Positions 8,316 through 18,187 of a stretch of DNA of 64,000 nt are shown here, piece by piece. Source of the stretch: Aureimonas ureilytica DSM 18598 = NBRC 106430 (lineage in GTDB: Bacteria > Pseudomonadota > Alphaproteobacteria > Rhizobiales > Rhizobiaceae); contig NZ_ARQE01000002.1 of assembly GCF_000382705.1 (NCBI RefSeq), positions 558,001 to 622,000 on the forward strand. Direction: 5' to 3'. The stretch's first letter is position 1. Every line of letters begins with the position of its first letter. Under the pieces are notes generated by a model, which saw only the letters and a program-made list of their open reading frames with translations, was not told the DNA's origin and ran no database searches. The translations under genes were made by a program, and so were the position numbers.

Positions 8316-10124
8316 TCACAGCTCGTTGCCCGACAGCGTCGCGGCGGCCTGGATCAGGGCGAGATGGGTGAGGCCCTGGGGCATGTTGCCGAGGAAGAGG
8401 TGCTCCTTGGGGTCGATCATCTCGCTGTAGATGCCGGAGCCGAGATCGAGACCGTCGACAAGGGCCTTGAAACGCTCTTCGGCTTCCTCGCGATGGCCGA
8501 GCAGCGCCAGCGCTTCGCAGATCCAGAAGGAGCAGGCGAGGAAACAGCCCTCGTCGGCTTCGACGCCCGAATAGCGGTAGTGGAACGGGCCGGCGGCCAG
8601 TTGGCGATCCAACGCGCGGATCGTCTTTTCCAGCCGGTCCTGCCCGTCGAAGCCGAAGCGCACGGCGAGCGCGAGCGACGCGTCGTAGGCGTCGCTGCCG
8701 GGAAAGAAGAGATAGGACTGCCGTTCCTCGCTCCAGCAATGGGCGTCGATCCATTCGGCGATGCGATCGCGCGTGCGCTCCCAGCGCGGCTGGCAGGTCT
8801 TCGGCAGATGGCCGCCGGCCGCGAGCTCCGCCGCGCGGGCCATGCCCTGCCAGGCGCTGATCTTCGACATCGTGTAGTGCTCGGCCTCGTTCAGCTCCCA
8901 GATGCCGGCGTCCTTCCTGCGCCAGCTATCGGCGCAGATGTCGGCCATGCGGGCGAGCACCTCGCCGCTATGCGGGTCGATGATGTGGCCGGCGGCGACG
9001 AAGCGGGCGGCCGTCTCGAAAATATCGCCGAAGACGCCGAGCTGAAGCTGCGCGGCGGCCTGGTTGCCGCGCACCACGGGGCGGCTGTCGCGATAGCCCG
9101 GCAGGTCGATCTCGCAGACCGGCTCCACCAGCGAGCCGTTCAGCTCGTAGCAGACATGCGGCCCGTGCTCTTCCAGCCGATGGATCAGCCAGGTGAAGGC
9201 CGCCTTCGCTTCCGACTTGGCGCCGATCCGCAGGAAGGCCTTGATCGTGTAGGAGGCGTCGCGCACCCAGGCGTAGCGATAGTCGTAGTTCTTGTGATTG
9301 CCGATGCCCTCCGGCAGCGAGGTGGTCGCGGCCGCCGCGATCGCCCCGGTCGGGGAATAGAGCAGGAACTTCAGAGCGAGCGCGCTCCGCATGACCTCCG
9401 GCGCGAACTTGCCGTCATAGCCGATCTCCTGCGACCACTCGCGCCATTCCTTGTCGGAGACGTCGATGCGCCGGTCGATCTCCTCCATCGTGGCGACCAC
9501 GAGCGGCTCGTTCTCGCCCGCAATGATCGCGACGATCTCGCGCTCGCCCCGCTCCACCCGGAACCGCGCCTCGACGCCCTCGTCGCTCTCGCCGGTGATC
9601 TCGACACCGTCCGAATGGCGAAACAGGCCGAGGACATCGCCGGCATGGAAGGTCGTGGCGTTGTCGTTGCGCGACAGATAGGGGCAGATCGAATCGGCGC
9701 GCGTGCTGAAGCGCAGGGTCACGCGGAACTCGACCGAACCGTCGAGCCCCTCCACCCGCCGGGCCAGTTCGCACCAAGGCAGCCGGCCGCCCGGCCCGGT
9801 GTTGAGGGATTCGGTGAGGACCGCCCGCCCGCTCGCCGTGGTGAAGATCGTCTCGTGGACATTGCTGCCCTCGCGATAGCCGCGCTCCACCGAGAAGGGC
9901 TCGACCGGGGTGATGGCGAAGGAGCCGCCGACCTCTTCGGCGAGAAGCCGGTCGAACATGGGCGGCGAATCGAGATTGGGAACGCACCACCAGTCGATCG
10001 ACCCATCGGCGCCCGACAGGGCGACGGATCGCCCGTCGCCGAGGGCGGCATAGGCGCTGAGCGGGAGGTAGCCGAGTTCGGCACGATCGGGGAAGGCCCC
10101 CGCGCGGGGATAGGGCTTGAGCAT
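8316..10124 (-). CDS. glycoside hydrolase family 15 protein (glucoamylase/trehalase-like)
   Basis: This 602-residue protein has an N-terminal beta-sandwich domain starting with YLPLSAYAALGDGRSVALSG and DGSIDWWCVPNLDSPPMFD, followed by an (alpha/alpha)6 barrel recognised by NYDYRYAWVRDASYTIKAFL and later EGCFLACSFWICEALALLG. This is the bacterial GH15 pattern that includes glucoamylases and some trehalases. The specific sugar cannot be assigned. No signal peptide is seen, so it should be cytoplasmic. I chose ATG 10124 because the upstream in-frame extension is Arg-rich and unlike the family. It is a single gene, divergent from the binding protein at 10612. Confidence 0.85.
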   Translation of the reverse strand: MLKPYPRAGAFPDRAELGYLPLSAYAALGDGRSVALSGADGSIDWWCVPNLDSPPMFDRLLAEEVGGSFAITPVEPFSVERGYREGSNVHETIFTTASGRAVLTESLNTGPGGRLPWCELARRVEGLDGSVEFRVTLRFSTRADSICPYLSRNDNATTFHAGDVLGLFRHSDGVEITGESDEGVEARFRVERGEREIVAIIAGENEPLVVATMEEIDRRIDVSDKEWREWSQEIGYDGKFAPEVMRSALALKFLLYSPTGAIAAAATTSLPEGIGNHKNYDYRYAWVRDASYTIKAFLRIGAKSEAKAAFTWLIHRLEEHGPHVCYELNGSLVEPVCEIDLPGYRDSRPVVRGNQAAAQLQLGVFGDIFETAARFVAAGHIIDPHSGEVLARMADICADSWRRKDAGIWELNEAEHYTMSKISAWQGMARAAELAAGGHLPKTCQPRWERTRDRIAEWIDAHCWSEERQSYLFFPGSDAYDASLALAVRFGFDGQDRLEKTIRALDRQLAAGPFHYRYSGVEADEGCFLACSFWICEALALLGHREEAEERFKALVDGLDLGSGIYSEMIDPKEHLFLGNMPQGLTHLALIQAAATLSGNEL

Positions 10125-10611
10125 GAAACGCCACTCGACTCGCAAGGGACACGGCCGAAGGAGCCGACGCCGGACAGGACTGATCCTTTCCGAATGTTTT
10201 TGCGGCGAACGAGTTTCGCGCGTGCAAATCGGTCGCAGCCTGAGCGCGCCCCGTCGCCGCCCGCGATGCATCCGATCTCTCGAGCCATCGGCAGGGATTG
10301 ACCGACCATCGGTCCATCGTTCGATCTGCCCGGATTTCGCCGCTTCGTCATATTCAAACTTTTATGCTGCCCGTAGCGTGCAATTCAGCGCCTGCATCGA
10401 CGGCAACAGGCCAAACTCACCCAACCGATACCCGTGGAGCCCGCCGGCGGTAGGGCCGCCGAAACGGCACGAGGATTGGCGGGGCTCCCCTGAGGCCCTT
10501 CGCGAGATGGCGGGATTCGCCCGGCCGCTTTGCTTCTCATTCTCTCGGCGAGCGCCGAGCCACGTACGAGCCCGATCCGGGCGCCGCTACGTCGTCAACA
10601 AGAGAACTGCC
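10125..10611. other. 487-base divergent intergenic region
   Basis: This gap separates the GH15 gene (leftward) from the peptide-type binding protein gene (rightward) and must hold promoters for both. An AT-rich patch lies around 10348-10372. No RNA gene, repeat or clear operator is visible. Confidence 0.45.
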
Positions 10612-12222
10612 ATGAACGACAGACTGACCAATTGGACGGCCTCCGACGACGCGATGGTGGAGAACGCGATCCGCCGCGGCGCCAACCGCCGCGAGCTTCT
10701 GAAGATGATGCTGATGGGAGGCGTGGCGCTCAGCGCCGGCGGCCTCATCCTCGGCCGCGCGAGCGATGCGCTCGCCGCCACGCCCGTGAAGGGCGGCCAT
10801 CTGAAGGTCGCCGGCTTCTCGGCCTCGACCGCCGACACGCTCGATCCGGCCAAGGCCTCGAACTCCACCGACTACTCGCGCATCTGCGCCCTCTACAACC
10901 GCCTCACCTTCATCGACGGCAACAGCCAGACCACGATGGAACTGGCCGACAGCGTGGAGAGCCAGGACGCCAAGGTCTGGACCGTCAAGCTGCGCAAGGA
11001 TGTGACGTTCCACGACGGGAAAAGCCTGACGGCCAAGGACGTCGTGTTCTCGCTGAAGCGCCATCTCGACCCGGCCGTCGGCTCCAAGGTCAACGCGATC
11101 GCCAAGCAGTTCGAGGACGTGAAGGCGGTGGACGATCTGACCGCCGAGATCACGCTGGTGGCGCCCAACGCCGATCTGCCGACGATCCTGGCGCTGCATC
11201 ATTTCATGATCGTCGCCGACGGCACGAGCGACTTCTCCAAGGGCAACGGCACCGGCGCGTTCGTTCTCAAGGAGTTCCAGCCGGGCGTGCGCTCGATCAT
11301 GGCGCGCAACGAGACCTACTGGAAGGGCACCGGCCCGAACGTCGACAGCTTCGAGTTCTTCGCGATCTCGGACGAATCCGCCCGCCTCAATGCCGTCCTG
11401 TCGGGCGACATCCACATGGGCGCCAATCTCAACCCGCGCTCCCTGCGCATCATCGAGAGCAATCCGGCGGTTACCGGCTTCGTCAGCAAGCTCGGCACCT
11501 ACACCAACCTGAACATCCGCCTCGACATGGCGCCGGGCGACAAGGCCGGCGTGATCGAGGGCTTCAAGTATCTCGTCAACCGCGAGATCATCCAGAAGTC
11601 GGTGCTGCGCGGGCTCGCCGAGATCGCCAACGATCATCCGATCCCGTCCTGGGATCCCTATTTCAACGCCGAGCTGAAGCAACGCGAGTTCGATCCGGAG
11701 CGGGCCAAGTCGCTGTTCCAGAAGGCCGGCGTGCTCGGCCAGGAAATCCGCATCGTCGCCTCCGACGCGGCCAGCAGCTCGGTGGACTACGCCGCCGTCC
11801 TGCAGCAGGCCAGCGGGCAGATCGGGCAGAAGCTCGTCATCGACCGCGTGCCGTCCGACGGCTTCTGGTCGAACCACTGGCTGAAGGACCCGGTCGGTTT
11901 CGGCAATATCAACGCGCGCCCGACGCCGGACATCCTCTTCTCGCTGCTCTACCAGTCGGATGCGGCCTGGAACGAGAGCCGCTTCAAGTCGCCGAAGTTC
12001 GACGCCATGCTGATCGAGGCGCGCGGCCTTCTCGATCAGGCCAAGCGCAAGGCGATCTACGGCGACATGCAGGCCATGATCTCCAACGAGGCGGGAACGG
12101 TCATTCCGGTGTTCCAGTCCAATCTCGACGGCGTCTCGCAGAAGCTGAAGGGCCTCGTCGCCAATCCGCTCGGCGGCATGATGGGCTACACCGTCGCCGA
12201 ATACGCCTGGCTGGAAGCCTGA
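10612..12222 (+). CDS. peptide/nickel-type ABC substrate-binding protein (SBP family 5), orphan
   Basis: This 536-residue protein starts with a long N-region and a twin-arginine motif (ANRRELLKMML, about 23-33), followed by a hydrophobic segment and a likely cleavage after SDALA. This indicates folded export by Tat. The mature part is an extracytoplasmic SBP family 5 protein of the DppA/OppA type, with the ADSVESQDAKVWTVKLRKDV segment followed by TFHDGKSLTAKDVVFSLKR. The frame is open further upstream, but ATG 10612 gives the complete Tat signal. No permease or ATPase genes adjoin it, and a strong terminator follows, so it must work with a transporter encoded elsewhere or be a stand-alone binding protein. 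Confidence 0.9.
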   Translation: MNDRLTNWTASDDAMVENAIRRGANRRELLKMMLMGGVALSAGGLILGRASDALAATPVKGGHLKVAGFSASTADTLDPAKASNSTDYSRICALYNRLTFIDGNSQTTMELADSVESQDAKVWTVKLRKDVTFHDGKSLTAKDVVFSLKRHLDPAVGSKVNAIAKQFEDVKAVDDLTAEITLVAPNADLPTILALHHFMIVADGTSDFSKGNGTGAFVLKEFQPGVRSIMARNETYWKGTGPNVDSFEFFAISDESARLNAVLSGDIHMGANLNPRSLRIIESNPAVTGFVSKLGTYTNLNIRLDMAPGDKAGVIEGFKYLVNREIIQKSVLRGLAEIANDHPIPSWDPYFNAELKQREFDPERAKSLFQKAGVLGQEIRIVASDAASSSVDYAAVLQQASGQIGQKLVIDRVPSDGFWSNHWLKDPVGFGNINARPTPDILFSLLYQSDAAWNESRFKSPKFDAMLIEARGLLDQAKRKAIYGDMQAMISNEAGTVIPVFQSNLDGVSQKLKGLVANPLGGMMGYTVAEYAWLEA

Positions 12223-12343
12223 GACCCACAGAACTTCTAGGGGCAGCGCTTGGGCGCGCTGCCTCTTTGAAACAAGCCTTCGAAACTCCACCCTCCTGTT
12301 CGCCCGTCTCTCCCGAGCGGTCCCCGAACGGACGGTCCCGACG

Positions 12344-12381
12344 AAAAGCCGAGGACGCCTGAAGGGCATCCTCGGCTTTTT
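12344..12381. terminator. rho-independent terminator after the SBP gene
   Basis: The 12-base arms AAAAGCCGAGGA and TCCTCGGCTTTT flank a short loop, with T runs on both strands. It can stop the binding-protein transcript and also leftward transcription. Confidence 0.85.
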
Positions 12382-12454
12382 GCGTTCAGGGCATTCCCCT
12401 GTCGAAGGGACTGTAGAGCGCCCGAAGGCGCCAGGGTCACGCGGTCCAGTCCCC

Positions 12455-12718
12455 TTAGCGATAGCACAGGGCGATCGCTGGAAACGCGGTCACGAGCGCT
12501 TGCGTCAGGATCTGAATCCCGATGAACGGCAGCAGGGACCGGAAGATTTCGCCGAGCGATATCTCGGGCGGCGCGACGCTCTTTAAGTGGAAAGCGGCGG
12601 GCCAGAAGGGCGGCGCCGGGAACGACACCTGCATGTTCAGGGAGAACAGGACGCCGAACCGGATCGGGTCGTGGCCGAGCGCCCCAACGATCGGCGCGAT
12701 GAGCGGGATCAACGGCAC
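12455..12718 (-). pseudogene. TRAP transporter large permease (DctM type), C-terminal fragment
   Basis: Reading leftward, 87 codons end in a normal TAA and read like the last fifth of a TRAP dicarboxylate-type large permease: LIPLIAPIVGALGHDPIRFG, then LFSLNMQVSFPAPPF and LKSVAPPEISLGEIFRSLLP, then a hydrophobic terminal helix. Intact family members have about 430 or more residues. Upstream of the GTG at 12718 the reading becomes Gly-rich and unrelated, so the first four fifths are missing, and no small permease or DctP gene is near. It lies about 155 bases from tRNA-Pro(GGG). This is best read as the surviving end of a gene lost by deletion or recombination. Confidence 0.65.
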
Positions 12719-12873
12719 AAACGCCCCGCCCCCGCGCCGGACATCGTCGGCGGCGCATCCAGCGAGGGGAGAGGTTCACAGCGCCCGGCCGAAAGCCGCC
12801 CCGCTTCGCGTGGACATAAAAAAACCGCCTGCGGTAAACCCACGGCGGCATCGGCTGGATCGATCGTTTCGAC

Positions 12874-12950
12874 TGGTCGGAGCGAGAGGATTCGAACCTC
12901 CGACCCCCTGAACCCCATTCAGGTGCGCTACCAGGCTGCGCTACGCTCCG
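12874..12950 (-). tRNA. tRNA-Pro (anticodon GGG)
   Basis: On the reverse strand acceptor CGGAGCG pairs with CGCTCCG. The anticodon arm is CCTGA-ATGGGGT-TCAGG with anticodon GGG, and the T arm is GGAGG-TTCGAAT-CCTCT with one weak pair. Discriminator A and encoded CCA (12874-12876) follow. It is a second proline isoacceptor, distinct from the CGG species at 7165. Confidence 0.97.
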
Positions 12951-13191
12951 ACTGATGCTCTCCGTAGAAGATGAGACGTTGGAAAGCAAGCGGTTTCGGC
13001 GATTCGTTAGACCAAAGGAGGAATAAGGAGGGAGAACGTGGGGTGAGCGAACGGGGCTGGGAAAAGCCGTCTGCCCCACGCACGACACGGTGGATCGGCT
13101 GCAACCGAGCCCACAACGCAAGTCACCCGCGCCAGGGCTGGCCCAGCGCGGCTGACATATCAGGAATCAGAAAAAGGCCGTCCGACGCCGG

Positions 13192-13740
13192 TCAGCGGAC
13201 CTGATCGAGCAGGCGCTTCAATTCCAGAAGCTCGAGGATCACGCCGTTGAGGCGCGTCGCGCTGTCGCCCGACAGAGCCGGCGCGCTGCCGCCCACGATC
13301 ACGTCGCCTTCACGCTCCCGGCGCAGGAGATTCGACAGGCCGCCGCGCGATTTTTCGGTTGTGTAGACAGGCATGGCTTCGTCCGCCGCGTCCTCGATCT
13401 CGTCCGATGGATCGCCCGACCCGCCTCCGGCGCGGCCCGACTGAAGCCGGTCCAGCCCGCTGAGGTCGCCGCCGCCGATCGCCATCACGGAGCGAGGGCC
13501 GCTTTCCTTGAGAATGCGTTGCACGCCGCGAATGGTGAAGCCGCGGACATAGAGAAGATAGCGGATGCCCTTTAGGAGCTCGACATCGTCGGGCCGATAG
13601 TAGCGCCGGCCGCCGCCGCGCTTCATGGGGCGGATCTGCGGAAAGCGCGTTTCCCAGAAGCGCAGGACGTGCTGGGGAAGATCGAGTTCCTCGGCGACTT
13701 CGCTGATGGTGCGGAAGGCGTCTGCGCTCTTGTCGGCCAT
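13192..13740 (-). CDS. MerR-family transcriptional regulator
   Basis: This 182-residue protein has an N-terminal MerR winged-helix domain (about 10-80): [30 protein letters not shown], then [19 protein letters not shown]. This type sits immediately downstream of IHF-alpha in many alphaproteobacteria. The C-terminal part is low-complexity and acidic, with a terminal leucine-rich helix; no metal-binding cysteines of MerR/CueR are seen. I chose ATG 13740; a GTG at 13755 abutting the ihfA stop is an alternative and would add five residues. It is likely cotranscribed with ihfA. Its target is unknown. Confidence 0.88.
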   Translation of the reverse strand: MADKSADAFRTISEVAEELDLPQHVLRFWETRFPQIRPMKRGGGRRYYRPDDVELLKGIRYLLYVRGFTIRGVQRILKESGPRSVMAIGGGDLSGLDRLQSGRAGGGSGDPSDEIEDAADEAMPVYTTEKSRGGLSNLLRREREGDVIVGGSAPALSGDSATRLNGVILELLELKRLLDQVR

Positions 13741-13755
13741 CCGATCCGAGGCCAC

Positions 13756-14097
13756 TTACTCGGCCGCTTTCAGCACCGCCTGCTCGGCGTTCACACGCCG
13801 ATCATGGGCAGCCAGAATGCGATCCTTCATGACGTTGGACGGCTTGAACACGGCGACGCGACGCGGCGAGATCGGCACTTCCTCGCCGGTCTTGGGGTTG
13901 CGGCCCACGCGCTCGTTCTTGGCCCGCACGAGGAACGAGCCGAAGGAGGAGATCTTCACGGCCTCGCCCTTGGCGATGGTCGAGCAGATTTCTTCCAGAA
14001 CCGACTCCACGAGATAGGCCGACTCGGTGCGCGAGAGACCGATCTTCCGGAACACCGCCTCGGCGAGATCGGCCCGCGTCAACGTCCTGTCTCCCAT
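13756..14097 (-). CDS. ihfA: integration host factor subunit alpha
   Basis: This 113-residue protein has the full HU/IHF fold: [40 protein letters not shown], then the DNA-intercalating arm [23 protein letters not shown] binds and bends DNA as a heterodimer with IhfB (not in this window). ATG 14097 has GGGGAAG upstream and gives the family start [11 protein letters not shown]. It is followed at once by the MerR gene and preceded by fabH and plsX, a conserved alphaproteobacterial order. Confidence 0.95.
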   Translation of the reverse strand: MGDRTLTRADLAEAVFRKIGLSRTESAYLVESVLEEICSTIAKGEAVKISSFGSFLVRAKNERVGRNPKTGEEVPISPRRVAVFKPSNVMKDRILAAHDRRVNAEQAVLKAAE

Positions 14098-14214
14098 GCG
14101 CTTCCCCTGCTCTAGTCGAAGGCCAAACCCGTTCCTTGCCCCCAAAGCCATTCGGGAACGGTTTGCCATGATGATCGAAAATACCGAAAACCGTAGCGCA
14201 ATCAAGCCGTCAGC

Positions 14215-15189
14215 TTACCAGCGGACGACCACCGCGCCCCAGGTGAAGCCGCCGCCCATCGCTTCGAGGAGCACGAGATCGCCCTCCTTGATACGCCCGT
14301 CGCGCCGCGCGACGTCGAGCGCGAGCGGAATCGAGGCCGCCGACGTGTTGCCATGCCGGTCCACCGTGACGACGACCTTCTCGGGCGCGATGCCGAGCTT
14401 CTTGGCCGAGGCGTCGATGATGCGCCGGTTGGCCTGATGCGGCACGAACCAGTCGATGTCCTCGGCCGAAATTCCGAGCGCGGCGAAGGAATCTTCCACG
14501 ACGTCGGTGATCATGCCGACCGCGTGCTTGAAGACTTCGCGCCCCTCCATGCGAAGCTGGCCGACCGTTCCGGTCGAGGACGGGCCGCCGTCGACATAGA
14601 GCTTCTCGAAATGGTTGCCGTCCGAGCGCAGCTTGGCCGTCAGCAGGCCGCGTCCCGCTTCGTCGGCTTCCTCGCGGCGCTCCAGAACCACCGCCGCCGC
14701 GCCGTCGCCGAACAGGACGCAGGTCGTGCGGTCGGTCCAGTCGAGAATGCGGCTGAAGGTTTCCGCGCCGATCACCAGCGCACGGCGGGCGAGCCCCGAG
14801 CGCAGATGCAGATCGGCCGTGGTCAGCGCGTAGACGAAGCCGCTGCACACGGCCTGCATGTCGAATGCGTAGCCGGCCGTGATGCCAAGGCGGCGCTGGA
14901 TCTGCACGGCGGAGGCGGGAAACGTGTTGTCGGGCGTCGCCGTCGCGACGATGATGAGGTCGATATCGCCCGGCTGAAGCCCGGCCGCCTCCAGCGCCTG
15001 TCGCGCCGCCGCCTCGCCGAGCGAGACCGTGGTCTCCCCCTCGCCCGCGATATAGCGCTGCTTGATGCCGGTGCGCTGCTGAATCCACTCGTCGCTGGTT
15101 TCCACCTTCGCTTCGAGTTCGCTGTTGGGAACGAGGCGCTTGGGCAGGGCCGAGCCGGTGCCCAGGACGACGGAGCGGAGGACGGTCAT
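14215..15189 (-). CDS. fabH: 3-oxoacyl-[acyl-carrier-protein] synthase III
   Basis: This 324-residue ketoacyl synthase III starts fatty acid synthesis by condensing acetyl-CoA with malonyl-ACP in the cytoplasm. The catalytic triad is intact: C115 in QAVCSGF, H251 in VPHQANRR and N281 in HGNTSAAS. The start ATG at 15189 overlaps the plsX stop by 4 bases (ATGA), indicating coupled translation. Length and motifs are standard. Confidence 0.97.
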   Translation of the reverse strand: MTVLRSVVLGTGSALPKRLVPNSELEAKVETSDEWIQQRTGIKQRYIAGEGETTVSLGEAAARQALEAAGLQPGDIDLIIVATATPDNTFPASAVQIQRRLGITAGYAFDMQAVCSGFVYALTTADLHLRSGLARRALVIGAETFSRILDWTDRTTCVLFGDGAAAVVLERREEADEAGRGLLTAKLRSDGNHFEKLYVDGGPSSTGTVGQLRMEGREVFKHAVGMITDVVEDSFAALGISAEDIDWFVPHQANRRIIDASAKKLGIAPEKVVVTVDRHGNTSAASIPLALDVARRDGRIKEGDLVLLEAMGGGFTWGAVVVRW

Positions 15190-16277
15190 TGAAGCGCTTC
15201 CTTGGATTGGGAGGCTTCGAGGGCCCCTTGCTCGGCCGCCGTGGCGACCTGGGTGTAGACATCGCCGAGATCGGCCTCGATCTTGGCGAGAAGGCCGTTG
15301 GCGGCCATGGCATAGGCGACGTCGATCGCCGCCGCCGTTCCTTCGGCGTCCGAGCTGCCATGGCTCTTGATGACGACGCCGTTGAGGCCGAGAAACACGC
15401 CGCCATTGACCTTGTTGGGGTCCATCTTGTCGCGCAGCCGGTCGAAGGCGCTCTTGGCGAAGAGATAGCCGATCTTGGCCATCCAGGTGCGCGTCATGGC
15501 GGCGCGCAGATAGGAGGCGATCTGCTTGGCCGTGCCTTCCGCCGTCTTCAGCGCGATATTGCCGGTGAAGCCTTCGGTGACGACGACGTCCACCGTGCCC
15601 TTGCCGAGATCGGTGCCTTCCACGAAGCCGCGATAGTCGAGCCCCGCGATCGGGGTTTCCTTGAGGAGACGGGCGGCCTCCTTGACCTCGTCCTGCCCCT
15701 TCACCTCCTCCACGCCGATATTGAGAAGGCCGACGGTCGGCCGCTCGATATGGAAGAGCGCGCGCGCCATGGCGGCGCCCATCACGGAGAAGTCGATGAG
15801 CTGCTGCGAATCGGCGCCGATCGTGGCACCGACATCGAGAACGATGCTTTCGCCCCGGATCGTCGGCCAGATGGCGGCGATGGCCGGGCGCTCGATCTTG
15901 GCCATGGTGCGCAGGCAGAACTTCGCCATGGCCATGAGCGCGCCGGTGTTGCCGGCGGAGACCGCGACATCCGCCTCGCCCGTCTTCACCGCCTCGATCG
16001 TCTTCCACATGGACGACTTGTTGCGCCCCTGGCGCAGCGCCTGCGATGGCTTGTCGTCCATGCGGATCGACACGTCGCAATGATGGAAGACGGAGCAGTT
16101 GGCGAGCTTGGGCAGGCGCGCGAGAACGGGGCGCACCGCGTCCTCCTGGCCGAACAGGATGAAGCGCAGGTCGGGGTGGCGCTCCAGGGCGATCTGCGCG
16201 CCCGCCAGAACCACATCGGGTCCATGATCGCCGCCCATGGCATCCAGGGCGAGGGTGATGGAGGCTTTCGAATCCAA
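15186..16277 (-). CDS. plsX: phosphate acyltransferase
   Basis: This 363-residue PlsX converts acyl-ACP to acyl-phosphate for phospholipid synthesis. Family segments are [12 protein letters not shown] at the N-terminus, [25 protein letters not shown] and a [14 protein letters not shown] motif. The start is TTG at 16277 with GAAAGCGAG about 10 bases upstream; no ATG lies near the expected N-terminus. It overlaps fabH by 4 bases and follows the DUF177 gene by 101 bases, the usual lipid-precursor block. Confidence 0.95.
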   Translation of the reverse strand: MDSKASITLALDAMGGDHGPDVVLAGAQIALERHPDLRFILFGQEDAVRPVLARLPKLANCSVFHHCDVSIRMDDKPSQALRQGRNKSSMWKTIEAVKTGEADVAVSAGNTGALMAMAKFCLRTMAKIERPAIAAIWPTIRGESIVLDVGATIGADSQQLIDFSVMGAAMARALFHIERPTVGLLNIGVEEVKGQDEVKEAARLLKETPIAGLDYRGFVEGTDLGKGTVDVVVTEGFTGNIALKTAEGTAKQIASYLRAAMTRTWMAKIGYLFAKSAFDRLRDKMDPNKVNGGVFLGLNGVVIKSHGSSDAEGTAAAIDVAYAMAANGLLAKIEADLGDVYTQVATAAEQGALEASQSKEALQ

Positions 16278-16378
16278 GATTGGCTCGCTTTCAGAAATCC
16301 GGCCGGAGCCGGCCTATCGAAACTGGCGCGCGAGCGCGCCGACGATCCCGGCGGCGTGGGGCGCCGCGTCCGGGCTCG

Positions 16379-16942
16379 TCAGGAGGTCTTTAGACGACTG
16401 AGCGCGGCGAAGGGAGAGACCTTGCCGCCGTCGGGATCGGGGTCCGTGTCGGTGTCGCTGAACTCGGCGCCCTCGGCGCGCGGATAGGGGTCGAGCGCCA
16501 GTCCGACGATCTCGGTCAGGTAAGCGCCGAGATCGATCCGGTCGCCGGTGAAGGTCTCGGGGATGTCGGCCCCTTCCGGATCGAGATGCAACTCGCCGTC
16601 GCTTTCGGGCGCGATGCGCGAGAGCTTCGAGCCATCCGGCACGAAGATCACGTCCACCGGCTCGTTGATGGCCTCGGCCACGGGCTCGGTCGTGACGACG
16701 CAGGCCTGCGACACCTTGGCCCGGAAGCGGCCCTCCACTTCCACCCCGTCGCGCTTCCAGCGGCGAACGAGAAGGTCGGCGGTGAGGGACTCGACCGAAA
16801 GGATGCCGAAACGCTCGGCCAGCGCCGCGCGCTCCTCCTCGCTCGCCTCGAAGCGAACCGGCAGCCCGTTCTGCGGCAGCTTGGCGACGCCGACCTCCAG
16901 CTTGAGCGGGGCCGACTCGGTGTTCGGGTCAGGGCGATTCAT
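16379..16942 (-). CDS. DUF177 (YceD-family) protein
   Basis: This 187-residue protein belongs to the DUF177/YceD family usually encoded next to plsX, often together with rpmF. YceD of E. coli has been linked to 23S rRNA accumulation. The core carries the family pair of segments around KVSQACVVTTEPVAEAINEP and YLTEIVGLALDPYPR, and a highly acidic tail SDTDTDPDPDGG follows. No rpmF lies between it and plsX here. Its start (ATG 16942) overlaps the end of the preceding chaperone gene by 14 bases. Confidence 0.9.
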   Translation of the reverse strand: MNRPDPNTESAPLKLEVGVAKLPQNGLPVRFEASEEERAALAERFGILSVESLTADLLVRRWKRDGVEVEGRFRAKVSQACVVTTEPVAEAINEPVDVIFVPDGSKLSRIAPESDGELHLDPEGADIPETFTGDRIDLGAYLTEIVGLALDPYPRAEGAEFSDTDTDPDPDGGKVSPFAALSRLKTS

Positions 16943-17480
16943 GAAGCGTTGGTTCCGTGTTGGGATCGAGCCGTCCGGCCAGAAGCCGATCGGTCGGGAG
17001 AGTGTCGTACCAGGCGGCGTCCGCGAAGATATGGTGCGCCAGATCGTCCGCCGCATCGGGTCGCCCGCCTGGGGCGTCCGTGAACGCGCCCGCCCGCAGC
17101 GCGGCGGCCAGAGCCGTTCTATCACCTGTCGAAAGCGGCCCTTCCATGGCACCGACGCGCTGATAGAAGCGGGCGGCGAGCGCGCGCATGCGTTTGGGAA
17201 CGGCGAGATAGCCGATGCCGATCTCGCGCAGCGAATGATCGAGATCGGTCATGAACCGGTCCACCAGATCCTGCGAGAGGTCGGCGAGCGCGGGGTCCTT
17301 GCCGCAACGGCGCAGCAGGAGAAAGACTTCGATGGCGAGGGATTCGAAACGGCCCATCACCGTATCGGGCAGACCGCCCTCTTCGAACCGGACCGGACGG
17401 CGCGCCCGAAGGACGACCTGATCCCAGATCGCCTCGACGATCATCCGGTTCCGACGCTTGCGACGGAAGGCTTCGAGCAT
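16929..17480 (-). CDS. ubiquinol-cytochrome c chaperone family protein (CBP3-like)
   Basis: This 183-residue protein of the ubiquinol-cytochrome c chaperone (CBP3/UPF0174) family is expected to aid assembly of cytochrome b of the bc1 complex. Recognisable segments are MGRFESLAIEVFLLLRR, DLVDRFMTDLDHSLREIGIG and VPKRMRALAARFYQRV. ATG 17480 gives the normal start; the frame extends 22 codons further without family-like sequence. It is the first gene of the leftward block and is divergent from the BamE-like gene. Confidence 0.9.
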   Translation of the reverse strand: MLEAFRRKRRNRMIVEAIWDQVVLRARRPVRFEEGGLPDTVMGRFESLAIEVFLLLRRCGKDPALADLSQDLVDRFMTDLDHSLREIGIGYLAVPKRMRALAARFYQRVGAMEGPLSTGDRTALAAALRAGAFTDAPGGRPDAADDLAHHIFADAAWYDTLPTDRLLAGRLDPNTEPTLHESP

Positions 17481-17656
17481 TCCGCCCCCTGTTCCTGACC
17501 TGCAATCGGGTTCGCACGGGCGCGGCGCGATTGCAACGTTTCCCAAGGTGCTTTACCAAGACGCCATGTTTTTCGGAGGCTTTTGCCTCAATTTCCGACC
17601 AAGTCGGGCCTAAGCGGCGCGCCAGTGCCGTGTGCGTCCGAGGGAGTAGCGCCAGC

Positions 17657-18154
17657 GTGAGCGAACAGAAACGAGTTTTGCGTTCCGTGGTCCTGGTTGC
17701 CGGCCTCGGAGCCAGCCTGGCGCTCGGCGCCTGCCAGACCTCGCAGGTCTACAATCAGGGCTATATTGTCGACGAGCAGACGCTGGCGCAGGTGCCCGTC
17801 GGCTCCAGCCGCGAGCAGGTTCTGCTGGCGCTCGGCACGCCGTCGACCACCGCGACCTTCGACAACGAGGTGTTCTACTACATCTCGCAGAAGCGCGTGC
17901 GCCCGGTCGCCTTCATGAACCCGCGCCTCGTCGAGCAGCGCGTTCTGGCGATCTACTTCAACAAGAACAACACGGTCGAGCGAATCGCCAATTACGGGCT
18001 CGAGAACGGCCGGCTGTTCGACTTCATCTCGCGCACGACGCCGACTGGCGGGCGCGACACGAGCTTCCTCGGCTCGATCCTGTCGGACGACGGTCCGGGC
18101 AGCGGCGACATTCTCGACAAGCTCGGCAAGTCGAGCGTTTCGCCGGGGCGCTGA
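17657..18154 (+). CDS. bamE: outer membrane assembly lipoprotein, BamE/OmlA-like
   Basis: This 165-residue lipoprotein has a hydrophobic signal and lipobox LALGAC, so it is lipid-anchored. It contains one SmpA/OmlA domain (VPVGSSREQVLLALGTPS, then EVFYYISQKRVRPVAF). BamE is an accessory of the BAM complex that inserts beta-barrels into the outer membrane. The start is GTG 17657; the open frame begins upstream, but the signal sequence fits only the GTG start. It ends in a shared terminator with the convergent nusB block. Confidence 0.9.
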   Translation: MSEQKRVLRSVVLVAGLGASLALGACQTSQVYNQGYIVDEQTLAQVPVGSSREQVLLALGTPSTTATFDNEVFYYISQKRVRPVAFMNPRLVEQRVLAIYFNKNNTVERIANYGLENGRLFDFISRTTPTGGRDTSFLGSILSDDGPGSGDILDKLGKSSVSPGR

Positions 18155-18187
18155 GCCCCGGTCCTGGCGCTCGAAATCGCCAAAACG

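Noticed and set aside
10537-12369. 610-codon open frame opposite the SBP gene
   Set aside because: Composition is that of an antisense shadow; the SBP frame has clear family motifs and signal peptide.
12237-13121. 294-codon reverse-strand frame across the TRAP fragment and tRNA-Pro
   Set aside because: It runs through a tRNA gene and a terminator and is out of frame with the TRAP-like segment.
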